64,000 bases of DNA from Limnohabitans_A sp048020265 (GCF_048020265.1 NZ_CP171843.1:1426001-1490000), one strand, 5' to 3'; shown: positions 1 through 9,433, counted from the stretch's first letter. A program made the numbers and translations. The notes: generated by a model from the sequence alone, not told the origin.

Positions 1-27
1 TAAAGGTTAAACGCCGGTTTGTTTGGA

Positions 28-2895
28 TCACTTGGTCAGCACGAAGCCCTTGAGCTTCGAAAACGCGGCCTCGATGAGGGCTTTTTGCTGGTCCTGGTGC
101 AGATGTGAGTAACCCACTGCAGGAGAAGCCGACGCGGCGCGACCGGCATAACCGAGCTTCTGCCCGGCCTGCATGTTCTCGTGGATGTTGTGCTGGATGA
201 AGAACCAGGCACCCTGGTTCTGTGGCTCATCCTGGCACCACACGATGTCGGTGGCGTTGGGGTACTTTTTAATCTCGGCAGCGAACGCCTTGTGCGGGAA
301 GGGGTAGAGCTGCTCCAGACGGATGATGGCCACGTCGTCAACGCCCTTGGCCTCGCGGTGCTTGACCAGGTCGTAATAGACCTTGCCCGAGCAAGCGATC
401 ACGCGCTTGACCTTGTCGGCCTTGATGTCCCGGGTTTCGCCGATGACGGTCTGGAAACTGCCTTTGGTGAATTCGGACACCGGGCTGGTGGCGTCCTTGT
501 TGCGCAGCAGCGACTTGGGCGTGAAGATGACCAAAGGTTTGCGCAAGTCGCGCACCATCTGGCGACGCAGCACATGGAAGATCTGGCTGGCCGTGGTCGG
601 CTGCACCAGCTGCATGTTGGTGTCGGCCGCCAGCTGCATGAAGCGCTCAACGCGAGCCGAGCTGTGCTCGGGGCCCTGACCTTCATAGCCATGCGGCAGC
701 ATCAGGGTCAGACCGTTGACACGGCCCCACTTGACTTCACCTGAAGCAATGAACTGGTCGATCACCACCTGGGCGCCGTTGGCGAAGTCACCGAATTGGG
801 CTTCCCAGATCACCAGGGTGTTGGGATCGTTGGAGGCGTAGCCATATTCAAAGCCGAGCACAGCCTCTTCGGACAGGATCGAGTCGATCACGACGAAGGG
901 GGCTTGCTTGTCGGAGACGTTTTGCAGGGCCACATAGGTACCGGTATCCCACTTTTCACGCTTTTGGTCGTGAATGACCGCATGACGGTGAGTGAACGTG
1001 CCGCGACCGCAATCTTCGCCGGACAAACGCACAGGGTAACCACTGGCCACCAAAGAAGCGAAGGCCATGTGCTCGCCCATGCCCCAGTCCACAGGCATCT
1101 CGCCACGGCCCATGGCAGCGCGGTCGTCGTAGACCTTTTTAACCAGCTGGTGTGGTGTGACCGATTCGGGGATGGTCGAGATTTTCTCGGCCAGACGTTT
1201 CCAGTCCGCCAAAGGAATGGAGGTGTCACCTGCGTCGGTCCACTTCTTGCCCATGAAGGGTGCCCAGTCCACTGTGAACTTGGTCTTGAAGTTGGTCAGC
1301 ACGGGCTCGGTCGTGTTCTTGCCTGCGTCCAGCGCGGCGCGGTAAGCCTTGGCCATGTCTTCGCCCAGGGTCTCGCCCAGGCCTTGTGTGGCCAGCTTGT
1401 CGGCGAACAGCTTGCGCGTTCCAGGGTGGGCCGCGATCTTTTTGTACATCAGGGGCTGGGTCAGCGCCGGGGTATCTTGTTCGTTGTGGCCCAATTTGCG
1501 GAAGCACACGACATCCAGCACCACGTCTTTTTGGAACGTCATGCGGTACTCAAGAGCCAACTGGGTTGCCAACACCACGGTTTCTGGATCGTCACCGTTC
1601 ACGTGCAGCACGGGTGCCTCAACCATCTTGACGATGTCGGTGCAGAACACGCTCGAGCGCATGTCGCGGGGGTCCGAGGTGGTGAAACCGATCTGGTTGT
1701 TGATGATGATGTGGACCGTGCCGCCTGTGGAGTAACCACGCGTTTGGGCCAGGGCAAAGGTTTCCTGGTTCACGCCTTGGCCACCAAAGGCGGCGTCGCC
1801 GTGCACCAGCACGGGCAGCACTTGCTTGCCCAAAGGATCGTTGCGGCGGTCCATGCGGGCACGCACCGAGCCTTCGACCACGGGATTCACGATTTCCAGG
1901 TGCGAGGGGTTGAACGCCAGGGAAAGGTGAACAGGGCCACCGGCGGTGTTCACGTCCGAGCTGAAGCCCTGGTGGTATTTCACGTCACCGGCCGGCAGGT
2001 CTTCGGGGGCGGTGTGGTCAAACTCGGCAAACAGGTCTGCCGGCAATTTGCCCATGGTGTTGACCAGCACGTTCAGGCGGCCACGGTGGGCCATGCCGAT
2101 CACCACTTCCTGCACACCTTGGGCGCCAGCGGACTGGATCAGCTCGTCCATCGCCGCGATGAAGCTCTCACCGCCTTCCAGCGAGAAACGCTTTTGGCCC
2201 ACGTATTTGGTGTGCAAATAACGCTCGAGGCCTTCGGCAGCGGTGAGGCGGTCGAGGATTTGCTTTTTCTTGTCAGCGCCAAAGTTCGGCTTGCTGCGGA
2301 TGCTTTCGAGCTTTTGCTGCCACCAGCGCTTTTCAGCCTGCTCGGTGGTGTACATGTACTCGGCGCCCAAAGTGCCGCAATAGGTCTCGCGCAGCGCATT
2401 GAGCAACTCGCGCAAGGACATGTTGTTCTTACCAAAGAAGGTGTTGCTGGTGTCGAACACGGTTTCCTGATCGGCATCGGTGAAGCCGTAGAAAGCGGGG
2501 TCGAGGTCAGGAATGTTGGGGCGCTCGGTGCGCTTCAAAGGGTCCAGATCGGCCCAGCGCTGACCCACGTTGCGGTAAGCGGCGATCAGCTGCTGAACAG
2601 CGGTGCGCTTGCGGCCCATTTCGACGTTTTCGCTGGCCATGACCACTTTGGTGCCACCAGCTTTGGCGCGTTCGGCAAAAGCGTTGATGACGGGCAGGTG
2701 TGGCACGTCTTTGGCGTTGGAGCCGTCGACTGCGGGAACATGTTGGAGGGCGTCGAAGTATTCGCGCCAGGAGTCGGGCACGCTGCCTGGGTTGGCCAGG
2801 TAGTTTTCGTACATCTCTTCGACGTACGGACCGTTACCTCCGAAAAGGTGGGTGTTGCCTGAGTAGGCAGCGTAGACGGAATTTGTCTCGCTCAT
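28..2895 (-). CDS. sucA: 2-oxoglutarate dehydrogenase E1 component
   Basis: Thiamine-diphosphate-dependent decarboxylase of the 2-oxoglutarate dehydrogenase complex; it converts 2-oxoglutarate to CO2 and a succinyl group passed to the E2 lipoyl domain in the TCA cycle. The 955-residue protein has the family's N-terminal arm (about residues 18-48), the HRGRLNVL motif at 270-277, and a GDAAF...NNQIGF thiamine-diphosphate region, running into a complete transketolase-like C-terminus. Length is normal for bacterial SucA. The ATG at 2893-2895 is set by a strong GGAGGT at 2905-2910, 9 nt upstream. The gene runs toward position 1, where the E2 gene (sucB/odhB) would be expected next; only 27 bases remain. 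A weak promoter-like pair lies upstream on the minus strand (TAGACA at 3038-3043, CACAAT at 3017-3022, spacing only 15). Confidence 0.97.
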   Translation of the reverse strand: MSETNSVYAAYSGNTHLFGGNGPYVEEMYENYLANPGSVPDSWREYFDALQHVPAVDGSNAKDVPHLPVINAFAERAKAGGTKVVMASENVEMGRKRTAVQQLIAAYRNVGQRWADLDPLKRTERPNIPDLDPAFYGFTDADQETVFDTSNTFFGKNNMSLRELLNALRETYCGTLGAEYMYTTEQAEKRWWQQKLESIRSKPNFGADKKKQILDRLTAAEGLERYLHTKYVGQKRFSLEGGESFIAAMDELIQSAGAQGVQEVVIGMAHRGRLNVLVNTMGKLPADLFAEFDHTAPEDLPAGDVKYHQGFSSDVNTAGGPVHLSLAFNPSHLEIVNPVVEGSVRARMDRRNDPLGKQVLPVLVHGDAAFGGQGVNQETFALAQTRGYSTGGTVHIIINNQIGFTTSDPRDMRSSVFCTDIVKMVEAPVLHVNGDDPETVVLATQLALEYRMTFQKDVVLDVVCFRKLGHNEQDTPALTQPLMYKKIAAHPGTRKLFADKLATQGLGETLGEDMAKAYRAALDAGKNTTEPVLTNFKTKFTVDWAPFMGKKWTDAGDTSIPLADWKRLAEKISTIPESVTPHQLVKKVYDDRAAMGRGEMPVDWGMGEHMAFASLVASGYPVRLSGEDCGRGTFTHRHAVIHDQKREKWDTGTYVALQNVSDKQAPFVVIDSILSEEAVLGFEYGYASNDPNTLVIWEAQFGDFANGAQVVIDQFIASGEVKWGRVNGLTLMLPHGYEGQGPEHSSARVERFMQLAADTNMQLVQPTTASQIFHVLRRQMVRDLRKPLVIFTPKSLLRNKDATSPVSEFTKGSFQTVIGETRDIKADKVKRVIACSGKVYYDLVKHREAKGVDDVAIIRLEQLYPFPHKAFAAEIKKYPNATDIVWCQDEPQNQGAWFFIQHNIHENMQAGQKLGYAGRAASASPAVGYSHLHQDQQKALIEAAFSKLKGFVLTK

Positions 2896-3069
2896 GATTC
2901 GCTGACCTCCGTTCCCCTCTGGGAAACATTAGTTGGTTGAGATTTACCTTCCGCGACACGGCTGAACCGGTTGGCGGATGCGACTGTGGCAGGGGAAGGG
3001 CCTGAGTACAGCGCGCATTGTGCCACGGCTTGTCCGATGTCTAACTTACAGGTTCTGGATGTGCCGATG

Positions 3070-3095
3070 AAAAAAGACCCCGGCAAAGCGGGGTC
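3070..3095 (-). terminator. Rho-independent terminator after prpE
   Basis: Perfect 7-bp stem (gaccccg 3076-3082 with cggggtc 3089-3095) and a 6-nt loop. On the minus strand it is followed by six U (3070-3075). It lies 8 bp past the prpE stop and separates prpE from sucA. Confidence 0.85.
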
Positions 3096-3103
3096 CAGGT
3101 TTA

Positions 3104-5002
3104 TCAGCCTTTGATCAGATCAACGATCTGCTGCAATGCGGCTGGATCGTCCATGGTGGTCAGGTCGCCCGGATCGCGCCCTTCGGCCACGGCCTGGATG
3201 GCCCGGCGCAGCAGCTTGCCGCTGCGCGTCTTGGGCAAAGCCGAGACGAAGAACACGCGCGAGGGGCGGGCCACCGCGCCCAGCTGCGAGTCCACCACCT
3301 TCATGACTTCGCCTTCGAGCTTCAGGCGCGCTGCCGCATCGGTCAGGCCCGAGGTGTCCTTGGCAATCGCAAAGGCCATGGCCACCTGCCCTTTGAGCTG
3401 GTCGGCCACGCCGACCACCGCCACCTCGGCCACATTGGGGTGGCTGGAGATGCTTTCCTCGATCTCACGGGTGCCCAAGCGGTGACCGGCCACGTTGATC
3501 ACGTCGTCGGTGCGGCCCAGAATGAAGTAATAACCGTCTTCGTCGCGCACCGCCCAGTCGAAGGTGCTGTAGACCAGCTTATTGGGCACGGTCTTCCAGT
3601 AGGTTTTGACAAAACGCTCGTCATCGCCCCAGATGGTTTGCAGGTTGCCGGGGGGCAAGGGGCCTTCGATGGTCAACACACCCTTTTGGTTAGCGCCAGT
3701 GAGCTCTTCGCCCGTCTGGTCGTCGACCAGTTTGACGTTGTAGCCGTAAATCGCCTTGCCGGGCGAGCCAAACTTGCTGGGCGCTTTTTCCACGCCGTTG
3801 CAGATGCTCAGAATCGGCCAGCCGGTTTCGGTCTGCCAGTAGTTGTCAATGATGGCCTTGCCGTTGAGGCCTTCGGAAATCCACTTGGCGGTCGGCTCGT
3901 CCAGCGGCTCACCCGCCAGGAACAGCGCCTGCAGGCTGGACAGATCGTACTTGGTCAGCAATGCAGGGTCCTGCTTTTTGAGCACCCGGATAGCCGTGGG
4001 GGCGCTGAACATGACCTGGACTTTGTACTTTTCGACCAGGCTCCACCAAATGCCGCCGTCCGGCCGGATGGGCAGGCCTTCGTACAGGATGGTCGCCATG
4101 CCGCCGATCAGCGGGCCGTAGATGATGTAACTGTGCCCCACCACCCAGCCGATGTCGCTGGTGCAGAAGAAGGTGCCGCCCGGCTTGCCCTCAAAGATGT
4201 TGGGGATGCTGGCGGCCAGGGCCACGGTGTAGCCCCCGGTGTCGCGCTGCACGCCCTTGGGTTTGCCGGTGGTGCCCGAGGTGTAGAGCGTGTAGCTGGG
4301 GTGCGTGGAGTCGACCCACACGCACGGCACCACCGCATCCATGTGCTTGGCGCGCTCGCTGGCGTAGTCCACATCGCGGCCGGGCACGGGGGTGAACGGT
4401 GCCAGATGGCGGTCCACCATGACCACCTTGGTCGGCTTGTGGGCGGACAGCTTGATCGCTTCGTCGAGCAGCGGCTTGTAGGGCACGCCCTTACCACCGC
4501 GCGAACCCGCATCGGCGCTGATGATCACCTTGGGCGAAGCGTCTTCGATGCGGGTGGCCAGCGAGTGCGAGGCAAAACCGCCAAACACCACCGAATGGAT
4601 GGCCCCCAGGCGCACACAGGCCAGCATGGCAAAAGCGGCCTCGGCGATCATGGGCATGTAAATCAGCACGCGGTCGCCCTTGACCACGCCCAGGTCTTGC
4701 AAGATGGCGGCCATGCGCTGCACTTCGGCGTGCAGCTCGCGGAAGGTGTAGGTTTTTTCCTGATCGGTTTCGGTCGAGACGAAGATCAGCGCAGGCTGGT
4801 CAGCCCGCTCGGCCAGGTGGCGGTCCACCGCGTTGTGGCACAAATTGGTCTGACCGCCCACGAACCACCTGGCAAAAGGCGGGTTGCTGTAATCGCAGAT
4901 TTGCTGCGGTGGAACTTTCCAGTCCACCAGTTTGGCCTGCTCGGCCCAAAAAGCGTCGCGGTCGTTGATCGAGCGTGCGTGAAAGTCAGCAAAGCTGCGC
5001 AT
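3104..5002 (-). CDS. prpE: propionate--CoA ligase (acetyl-CoA synthetase family)
   Basis: ANL-superfamily adenylate-forming enzyme that activates propionate (or a similar short acid) to its CoA thioester through an acyl-AMP. The 632-residue protein shows the P-loop-like YTSGTTGKPKG motif, the NYWQTETGWPI motif typical of PrpE (acetyl-CoA synthetases usually read WWQTETGG here), the hinge-region GRTDDVINVAGHR, and a C-terminal PKTRSGKLLRR holding the catalytic, acetylatable lysine. I chose the ATG at 5000-5002 (MRSFADFH) over an upstream in-frame start because AGGAG lies at 5009-5013 and family similarity starts there. It stands alone, with no prpBCD genes nearby, so a role in propionate salvage is inferred. 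Acetate activity cannot be excluded. Confidence 0.93.
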   Translation of the reverse strand: MRSFADFHARSINDRDAFWAEQAKLVDWKVPPQQICDYSNPPFARWFVGGQTNLCHNAVDRHLAERADQPALIFVSTETDQEKTYTFRELHAEVQRMAAILQDLGVVKGDRVLIYMPMIAEAAFAMLACVRLGAIHSVVFGGFASHSLATRIEDASPKVIISADAGSRGGKGVPYKPLLDEAIKLSAHKPTKVVMVDRHLAPFTPVPGRDVDYASERAKHMDAVVPCVWVDSTHPSYTLYTSGTTGKPKGVQRDTGGYTVALAASIPNIFEGKPGGTFFCTSDIGWVVGHSYIIYGPLIGGMATILYEGLPIRPDGGIWWSLVEKYKVQVMFSAPTAIRVLKKQDPALLTKYDLSSLQALFLAGEPLDEPTAKWISEGLNGKAIIDNYWQTETGWPILSICNGVEKAPSKFGSPGKAIYGYNVKLVDDQTGEELTGANQKGVLTIEGPLPPGNLQTIWGDDERFVKTYWKTVPNKLVYSTFDWAVRDEDGYYFILGRTDDVINVAGHRLGTREIEESISSHPNVAEVAVVGVADQLKGQVAMAFAIAKDTSGLTDAAARLKLEGEVMKVVDSQLGAVARPSRVFFVSALPKTRSGKLLRRAIQAVAEGRDPGDLTTMDDPAALQQIVDLIKG

Positions 5003-5139
5003 GAATGTCTCCTGAATGCCGGCCAAATGAATTCCTGGAGGGTGCGCCAGCCCCGTGACGGACACCCTTCTGAATTCATAATTATGGGCAAGGGACTTGC
5101 AACAAGCTGACTTCAAGCCCCGCAAGGTTCAGCGCACAG

Positions 5140-5173
5140 CAGGCGCCTGACGGGGTGCCCACCCCTGCGCCTG
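5140..5173 (-). other. hairpin between hydrolase gene and prpE
   Basis: Outer arms caggcgc (5140-5146) and gcgcctg (5167-5173) enclose inner arms ggggtg and cacccc. It lies just past the stop of the isochorismatase-like gene on the minus strand. No U-tract follows, so it may be a Rho-dependent end, an mRNA-stabilising stem or part of the prpE leader. Confidence 0.4.
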
Positions 5174-5178
5174 TAGGT

Positions 5179-5784
5179 TCACTTGAACAGCGTTTGCAGC
5201 AGCTTGAAATCCGGGTGTTCGGCGGTGCGAACCCACTCGAACGCCACCATCTCGGCGGTCACCAACTCGGCCCCTGCCCCGGCCAAACGGTCATACGCGG
5301 CGTCGCGGTTGCGCTCGGTGCGCGAGCTGCAAGCATCGGTCACCACCCACACCTCGAACTCGTCTTCCAGCAGATCGAGCGCGGTCTGCAGCAGGCAAAT
5401 GTGCGCCTCGCACCCGGCCAGCACGATGGTCTTGCGCGGCTCGGCCCCGGGCTGGGGCTTTTGCAGGTGGCGCGGCAAGCTGCGGGCGTTGCCGCGCGGG
5501 GCCTGCACCGGCTCGGGCTGCAGCCATTCGCCCAAGCCTTCCTCCACCGCGCTGAACTGCATCTTGGCCAGCACCTGGCGGCAATGGCTGCGGATTTCGG
5601 GGGGCATCTCGCCCAAACGCGAGGGGTTTTGCTCGGTGCCCCAGGTGGGCACATCCAGAGCCTGCGCCAAGGTGGCCAAGCGTGCCGCGTTGGCCCAGAC
5701 GGCATCGGCGTCCAGCATCGCGGGCTTCAGGCGGGCCTGAAAATCCACCAGCACCAATTGGCTTTCATCTGCATCGATCAACAT
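5179..5784 (-). CDS. isochorismatase-family (cysteine) hydrolase
   Basis: A 201-residue cytoplasmic hydrolase of the isochorismatase/nicotinamidase fold. The catalytic triad can be read as Asp14 (LVDFQ), a lysine in the VLAKMQF segment and the cysteine of LAGCEAH, followed by the helix CLLQTALDLL typical of YcaC-like members. The start at 5782-5784 (MLIDADES) fits the family's N-terminal strand; an in-frame extension runs back through the divergent glyoxalase gene and is rejected. The substrate cannot be told from sequence (an amide, or a mid-chain compound as in YcaC). It is divergent from the gene at 5870, with an 85-bp shared promoter region. Confidence 0.85.
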   Translation of the reverse strand: MLIDADESQLVLVDFQARLKPAMLDADAVWANAARLATLAQALDVPTWGTEQNPSRLGEMPPEIRSHCRQVLAKMQFSAVEEGLGEWLQPEPVQAPRGNARSLPRHLQKPQPGAEPRKTIVLAGCEAHICLLQTALDLLEDEFEVWVVTDACSSRTERNRDAAYDRLAGAGAELVTAEMVAFEWVRTAEHPDFKLLQTLFK

Positions 5785-5869
5785 AAAGACTCCCAAAACG
5801 TCAGCCACGATTGTCGCAGGCGCGGGCAGGCATCCGTTATGCTCAGCGGCAAGCTCTGTTCTTGAAAAA

Positions 5870-6577
5870 ATGAAAACACAAATTGACCACCTGGTGGTGA
5901 TGGCCTCGACTTTGGACGCAGGCGTGCAATGGTGCGAGGAGACTCTGGGCATCACCCCCGGCCCAGGCGGCGAACACGAAAAATACGGCACGCACAACCG
6001 GCTGTTCAAAATTGCATCGCCCAAATTTCCTCTGGCTTACTTTGAAATCATCGCGATCAACCCCGGTGCAGTCATCCCCAAACGCTCACAGGTGCCCCGC
6101 TGGTTCGACATGGACGACAAGGCCTTGCAAAAAGCCGTGGCCGAGCAACCCCGGCTGATCCACTTCGTGACCAGCACCGATGACATCAAAGCCGCCCGGC
6201 ATGTGCTGCGCACCCAAGGCATTGAACGCGGCCAAGTGGTGCACGCCAGCCGCAAGTCGGGCAAAGGCACCCTGAACTGGCAAATCACCGTGCGCGAAGA
6301 CGGCGAGCGCCTGTTCAACGGCACCTTGCCCACCTTGATCCAATGGGGCAAGCCCGATGCCACCGACCCGCTGCGTCTGCACCCGCGCAACAGCCTGCCC
6401 CGCTCGGGCGTCACCCTGCAAAGCCTGGCGGTGACCCACCCGAGTGCTGCCAAACTGCAAGCCGCCTACGATGCGGTGGGCCTTGAGGGCATCAGCGTCA
6501 ACGAGGGTCCGGCCAATCTGGTGGCCACTTTGCAAACCCCAAAGGGACTGGTCCAGCTGCAAAGCCTGGGAATTTGA
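5870..6577 (+). CDS. VOC-superfamily (glyoxalase-like domain) protein
   Basis: A 235-residue protein of the vicinal-oxygen-chelate fold. The N-terminal half begins with the typical strand IDHLVVMASTLDAGVQWCEETLG, with the first-strand histidine at residue 7, and a later LIHFVTSTDDIKAA segment starts the second module. This matches single-chain glyoxalase-like proteins annotated as Glyoxalase_3/VOC. The chemistry (lyase, dioxygenase or isomerase) cannot be assigned, because the second and third metal ligands cannot be placed with confidence. Divergent from the isochorismatase-like gene, so the two may share control. Confidence 0.75.
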   Translation: MKTQIDHLVVMASTLDAGVQWCEETLGITPGPGGEHEKYGTHNRLFKIASPKFPLAYFEIIAINPGAVIPKRSQVPRWFDMDDKALQKAVAEQPRLIHFVTSTDDIKAARHVLRTQGIERGQVVHASRKSGKGTLNWQITVREDGERLFNGTLPTLIQWGKPDATDPLRLHPRNSLPRSGVTLQSLAVTHPSAAKLQAAYDAVGLEGISVNEGPANLVATLQTPKGLVQLQSLGI

Positions 6578-6605
6578 GCCCCAACGCAGCCGGGCTCAGC
6601 ATGCT

Positions 6606-7100
6606 TCAGCGTCGCCCACTGCCCGGCCTGGCAAAGTCGGCATCCACCCAGGCCTGGGCTGTTTGCCGGTTCAGCTTGAAACCCGCCTCCACCTTGACTT
6701 CGGCGAGCGCGTCACCACCCTCGTCCTGCGCACGCAGCACCGCGTAGGGGTTGTCCTCGTCGGGCACGATGCGCAGCAGCACCGTGACGCGGCTGTCCTG
6801 GCCATTGACGGTCACGCTCTGGTTGAGCTGCGCGTGCAGCTGTTGCTCGCTGCGGCGCACAAACTCGCTGGCGGTTTTGACCAAGGTGATGAAGGCCGTG
6901 CCGTCCAGCGGCTTGGGGTTCTTTTTGTCGCGGCCCATGGTCCAGGGGCCGACCAGTGCGGGCTCGGATTCACCGGCCTTGAACATCGCCACCGCCCAGC
7001 CGTCATCGTCCTCGTTTTTGATGACCTGGGCCGTCCATTGTTCGTCTTGCCAAAGGCGAGGTTCTTGAACCAGGGGCGTGTTGTGTGTGTCGTCGGTCAT
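6606..7100 (-). CDS. conserved protein of unknown function
   Basis: A 164-residue acidic soluble protein with no signal peptide and no membrane segment. It resembles small uncharacterised Burkholderiales proteins (segments WAVAMFKAGESEPALVGPW and FITLVKTASEFVRR), and I recognise no domain. I prefer the ATG at 7098-7100 (MTDDTHN); a TTG at 7137-7139 overlapping the end of the helicase gene would add 13 residues. It sits 35 bp behind the RecQ-like gene on the same strand and is probably co-transcribed. A tie to DNA repair would be a guess. Confidence 0.6.
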   Translation of the reverse strand: MTDDTHNTPLVQEPRLWQDEQWTAQVIKNEDDDGWAVAMFKAGESEPALVGPWTMGRDKKNPKPLDGTAFITLVKTASEFVRRSEQQLHAQLNQSVTVNGQDSRVTVLLRIVPDEDNPYAVLRAQDEGGDALAEVKVEAGFKLNRQTAQAWVDADFARPGSGRR

Positions 7101-7135
7101 GGAGGGCTCAGAAAACAGGGAGTGGCGATCATGCC

Positions 7136-9241
7136 TCAAGGCTGCAAATGCAACGCCAATAAAAGCACCTGGCTCGCCCCCTGCTCGCGCAAGAGCGCTG
7201 CCGCCACTGTGGCCGTCCAGCGGGTGCGCACATCGGTGGCCACCAGCAGCACCGGTCCGGCGGGCAGTGCGGCATCAGGTGCCAGGCGAATGGCCGACTC
7301 CAGGTGCGCCACCACGGGCGTTGAGGCGCTGTCGTCGGGCGCCGGACCGCCGCGCCAGCTGAACACGTCGTGCAAGGGCAAGCGGCCTTTTTGGGCGATG
7401 TGCGCCGCCAATTGCCGGTTGGCGGCCATGTTCTGCGCGGGCAGCGGCACCACACACACGGGCCGCGCAGGCCAGGTTTTGGCCCAGCGGCCCAGTGTGG
7501 CCACGGCCCCGGCCAGCAGCTCAGGCGGCACCTCGCCTGAGCCTGCGCCCTGCCCGCCTGTGGCCAAGCGCAGCGCCTGCAGCTCGGCCACCCAGCCCGG
7601 GTCATCGGCAAAGGCCACCGCACGCCCCACGTCAAAGCCGCGAATCGCGCCCTTGCGTCCCACCCCGGCGGGCCAGCGTTTGCGCGGCTCGATGTCCACG
7701 TCCATGCCGCGCAAAAAGTTGCGGGCGGCGATCAGCTTGTCTTGTGAGGGCGACAGCCCCGGAAAGGGCAAATGCCCGGTGCACACCGAGCAGCGCCCGC
7801 AGGGCGCGGGCGAAGGGTCGTCCAGCGCGGTCTGCAAATACGCCATCAGACACCCCTGGCCATGCGCATACTGGCGCATGATGCCCGCCTCTTGCTGGCG
7901 CACCTGGGCCAGCGCCGTCCATTTGGCACTGTCGTGTTCATAGGGCACGCCCGTGGCGCGCCAAGTGGGGCCGTCTTTGTCCACCACGCCTTCAACGGCC
8001 AATATTTTGAGCAGCGCTTCCAGCCGCCCCCGGCGCACGCCCGTGTCGGCTTCGATCTCCAGCAAGCTGCGCCCGTCGTTGCCCAAACTGCTCAACACCT
8101 TGGCGGCCGTGGCCGCGTCCGGAATCGACGCGGTGGCGAAGTAATCCCAGATGCGTTCGTCGGCATCGGACGGCAACAACACCCCTTCGGCATGCGCGAC
8201 CGCCCGGCCCGCCCGCCCCACCTGCTGGTAATAGGCCACCGGGGTCGAGGGTGAGCCCACATGCACACAAAAGCCCAAGTCCGGCTTGTCGTAACCCATG
8301 CCCAGCGCCGAAGTGGCCACCACTGCCTTGACCTGGTTGTGGCGCAAACGCTCTTCCACTTTCAGGCGCGTGTCGGCGTCGGTCTGACCGCTGTAGGCCT
8401 CCACCTCGTGGCCGCAGCTGCGCAAAAACGCCGTGAGCCGCTCGGCTTCGGCCACGGTCAGCACGTACACAATGCCCGAGCCCGGAAGCTGCTCCAGGGC
8501 ATTGGCGATCCAGGCGTAGCGCTGCAAGGGCGACAAACCCGGCACCACCGACAGCGTGAGCGAGGTGCGGGCCAGCGTGCCGCGAAAAGTCACCGTGCCC
8601 GCACCCAACTGCTTGCCAATGTCCAGCGTGACCCGCTCATTGGCCGTGGCCGTGGTGGCCAGCACGCTGGCAGTGGGCGTCGAGAGCAGCGCCCGCGCCA
8701 GCCGCTGGTAGTCGGGCCGAAAGTCAAAACCCCAGTCGCTGATGCAATGCGCCTCGTCGATCACGATCAGACCCACCCGGGCCAGCAAAGCGCCCAGCCG
8801 CGCCGCAAAACGCGGGTTGCCCAGCCGCTCGGGCGAAACCAGCAACACGTCGATGGCGTCGGCGTCCAGCCGCTGGAACACCTCGTCCCAGTCATCGAAG
8901 TTGGTGGAATTGACCGTGGCCGCTTTCAGGCCCGCCCGCTCGGCTGCGCTGACCTGGTCGCGCATCAGCGCCAGCAAGGGCGACACCACCAGCGTGGGGC
9001 CCGCGCCCGTGCTGCGCATCGCGTGCGTGGCCGCCCAATACACCGCCGACTTGCCCCAGCCCGTGGCCTGCACCACCAGCACCCGCGAGGCCGGTTGCAA
9101 CACGGCATGCACCGCGTCTACCTGGTCGGCCCGGGGCACCGCACCTGGCCCGGCCAAACGGGCCAGGATGGTGTGCATGTGCTGCTCGGCGAAGTCGCGG
9201 GTGAGCGACGTTTGCACTGGCGATTGGCTGGGTGTGTTCAT
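7136..9241 (-). CDS. RecQ-family ATP-dependent DNA helicase with phosphoribosyltransferase-like C-terminus
   Basis: Superfamily 2 helicase of 701 residues. Walker A is QATGWGKS (58-65), the DEAH box with the RecQ aromatic-loop context is IDEAHCISDWGFDFRPDY (161-178), and motif VI is QQVGRAGR (339-346). A RecQ zinc cluster is seen as C464, C481, C484 and C487. Instead of a HRDC domain, residues about 590-701 resemble a ComF/phosphoribosyltransferase fold, ending in a degenerate PRPP loop (VLLVATDVRTRWT, 664-676) where a true enzyme would have two acidic residues. This layout is known from larger RecQ-like proteins, mainly actinobacterial, as I recall. Expected role: unwinding recombination or repair intermediates. 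It is not the canonical recQ, so I give no symbol. Confidence 0.9.
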   Translation of the reverse strand: MNTPSQSPVQTSLTRDFAEQHMHTILARLAGPGAVPRADQVDAVHAVLQPASRVLVVQATGWGKSAVYWAATHAMRSTGAGPTLVVSPLLALMRDQVSAAERAGLKAATVNSTNFDDWDEVFQRLDADAIDVLLVSPERLGNPRFAARLGALLARVGLIVIDEAHCISDWGFDFRPDYQRLARALLSTPTASVLATTATANERVTLDIGKQLGAGTVTFRGTLARTSLTLSVVPGLSPLQRYAWIANALEQLPGSGIVYVLTVAEAERLTAFLRSCGHEVEAYSGQTDADTRLKVEERLRHNQVKAVVATSALGMGYDKPDLGFCVHVGSPSTPVAYYQQVGRAGRAVAHAEGVLLPSDADERIWDYFATASIPDAATAAKVLSSLGNDGRSLLEIEADTGVRRGRLEALLKILAVEGVVDKDGPTWRATGVPYEHDSAKWTALAQVRQQEAGIMRQYAHGQGCLMAYLQTALDDPSPAPCGRCSVCTGHLPFPGLSPSQDKLIAARNFLRGMDVDIEPRKRWPAGVGRKGAIRGFDVGRAVAFADDPGWVAELQALRLATGGQGAGSGEVPPELLAGAVATLGRWAKTWPARPVCVVPLPAQNMAANRQLAAHIAQKGRLPLHDVFSWRGGPAPDDSASTPVVAHLESAIRLAPDAALPAGPVLLVATDVRTRWTATVAAALLREQGASQVLLLALHLQP

Positions 9242-9330
9242 GGGCTCCCCTGTCCGCCTGGTCCGGCGTTCTTTTGATCATGGGGCATTGTGCAACGCCG
9301 ATGGACGGGGTGAACACCCGGTGCATCGTT

Positions 9331-9428
9331 GTAGGTCGGACCTTCCCGCCCGACATACATCACCCCACAGCGACACACTCAAACAGCATGGGTCTGCCAA
9401 GTCCGTCGGACCTGAAGGTCCGACCTAC
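9331..9428. repeat. inverted-repeat element (REP-like)
   Basis: Perfect 15-bp arms gtaggtcggaccttc (9331-9345) and its reverse complement (9414-9428) surround a 68-nt centre. The right half also forms its own hairpin: gtcggacc (9405-9412), loop tgaa, ggtccgac (9417-9424). It fills most of the gap between the convergent-free ends of the helicase and Acg-like genes. The build is that of a dispersed extragenic palindrome. Copy number elsewhere in the genome cannot be seen here. Confidence 0.65.
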
Positions 9429-9433
9429 GAAGA

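Noticed and set aside
796..2862. A 688-codon open frame opposite sucA.
   Set aside because: It is antisense to a clearly coding gene in a GC-rich genome, where long shadow frames are common; the protein matches no family and is low in order.
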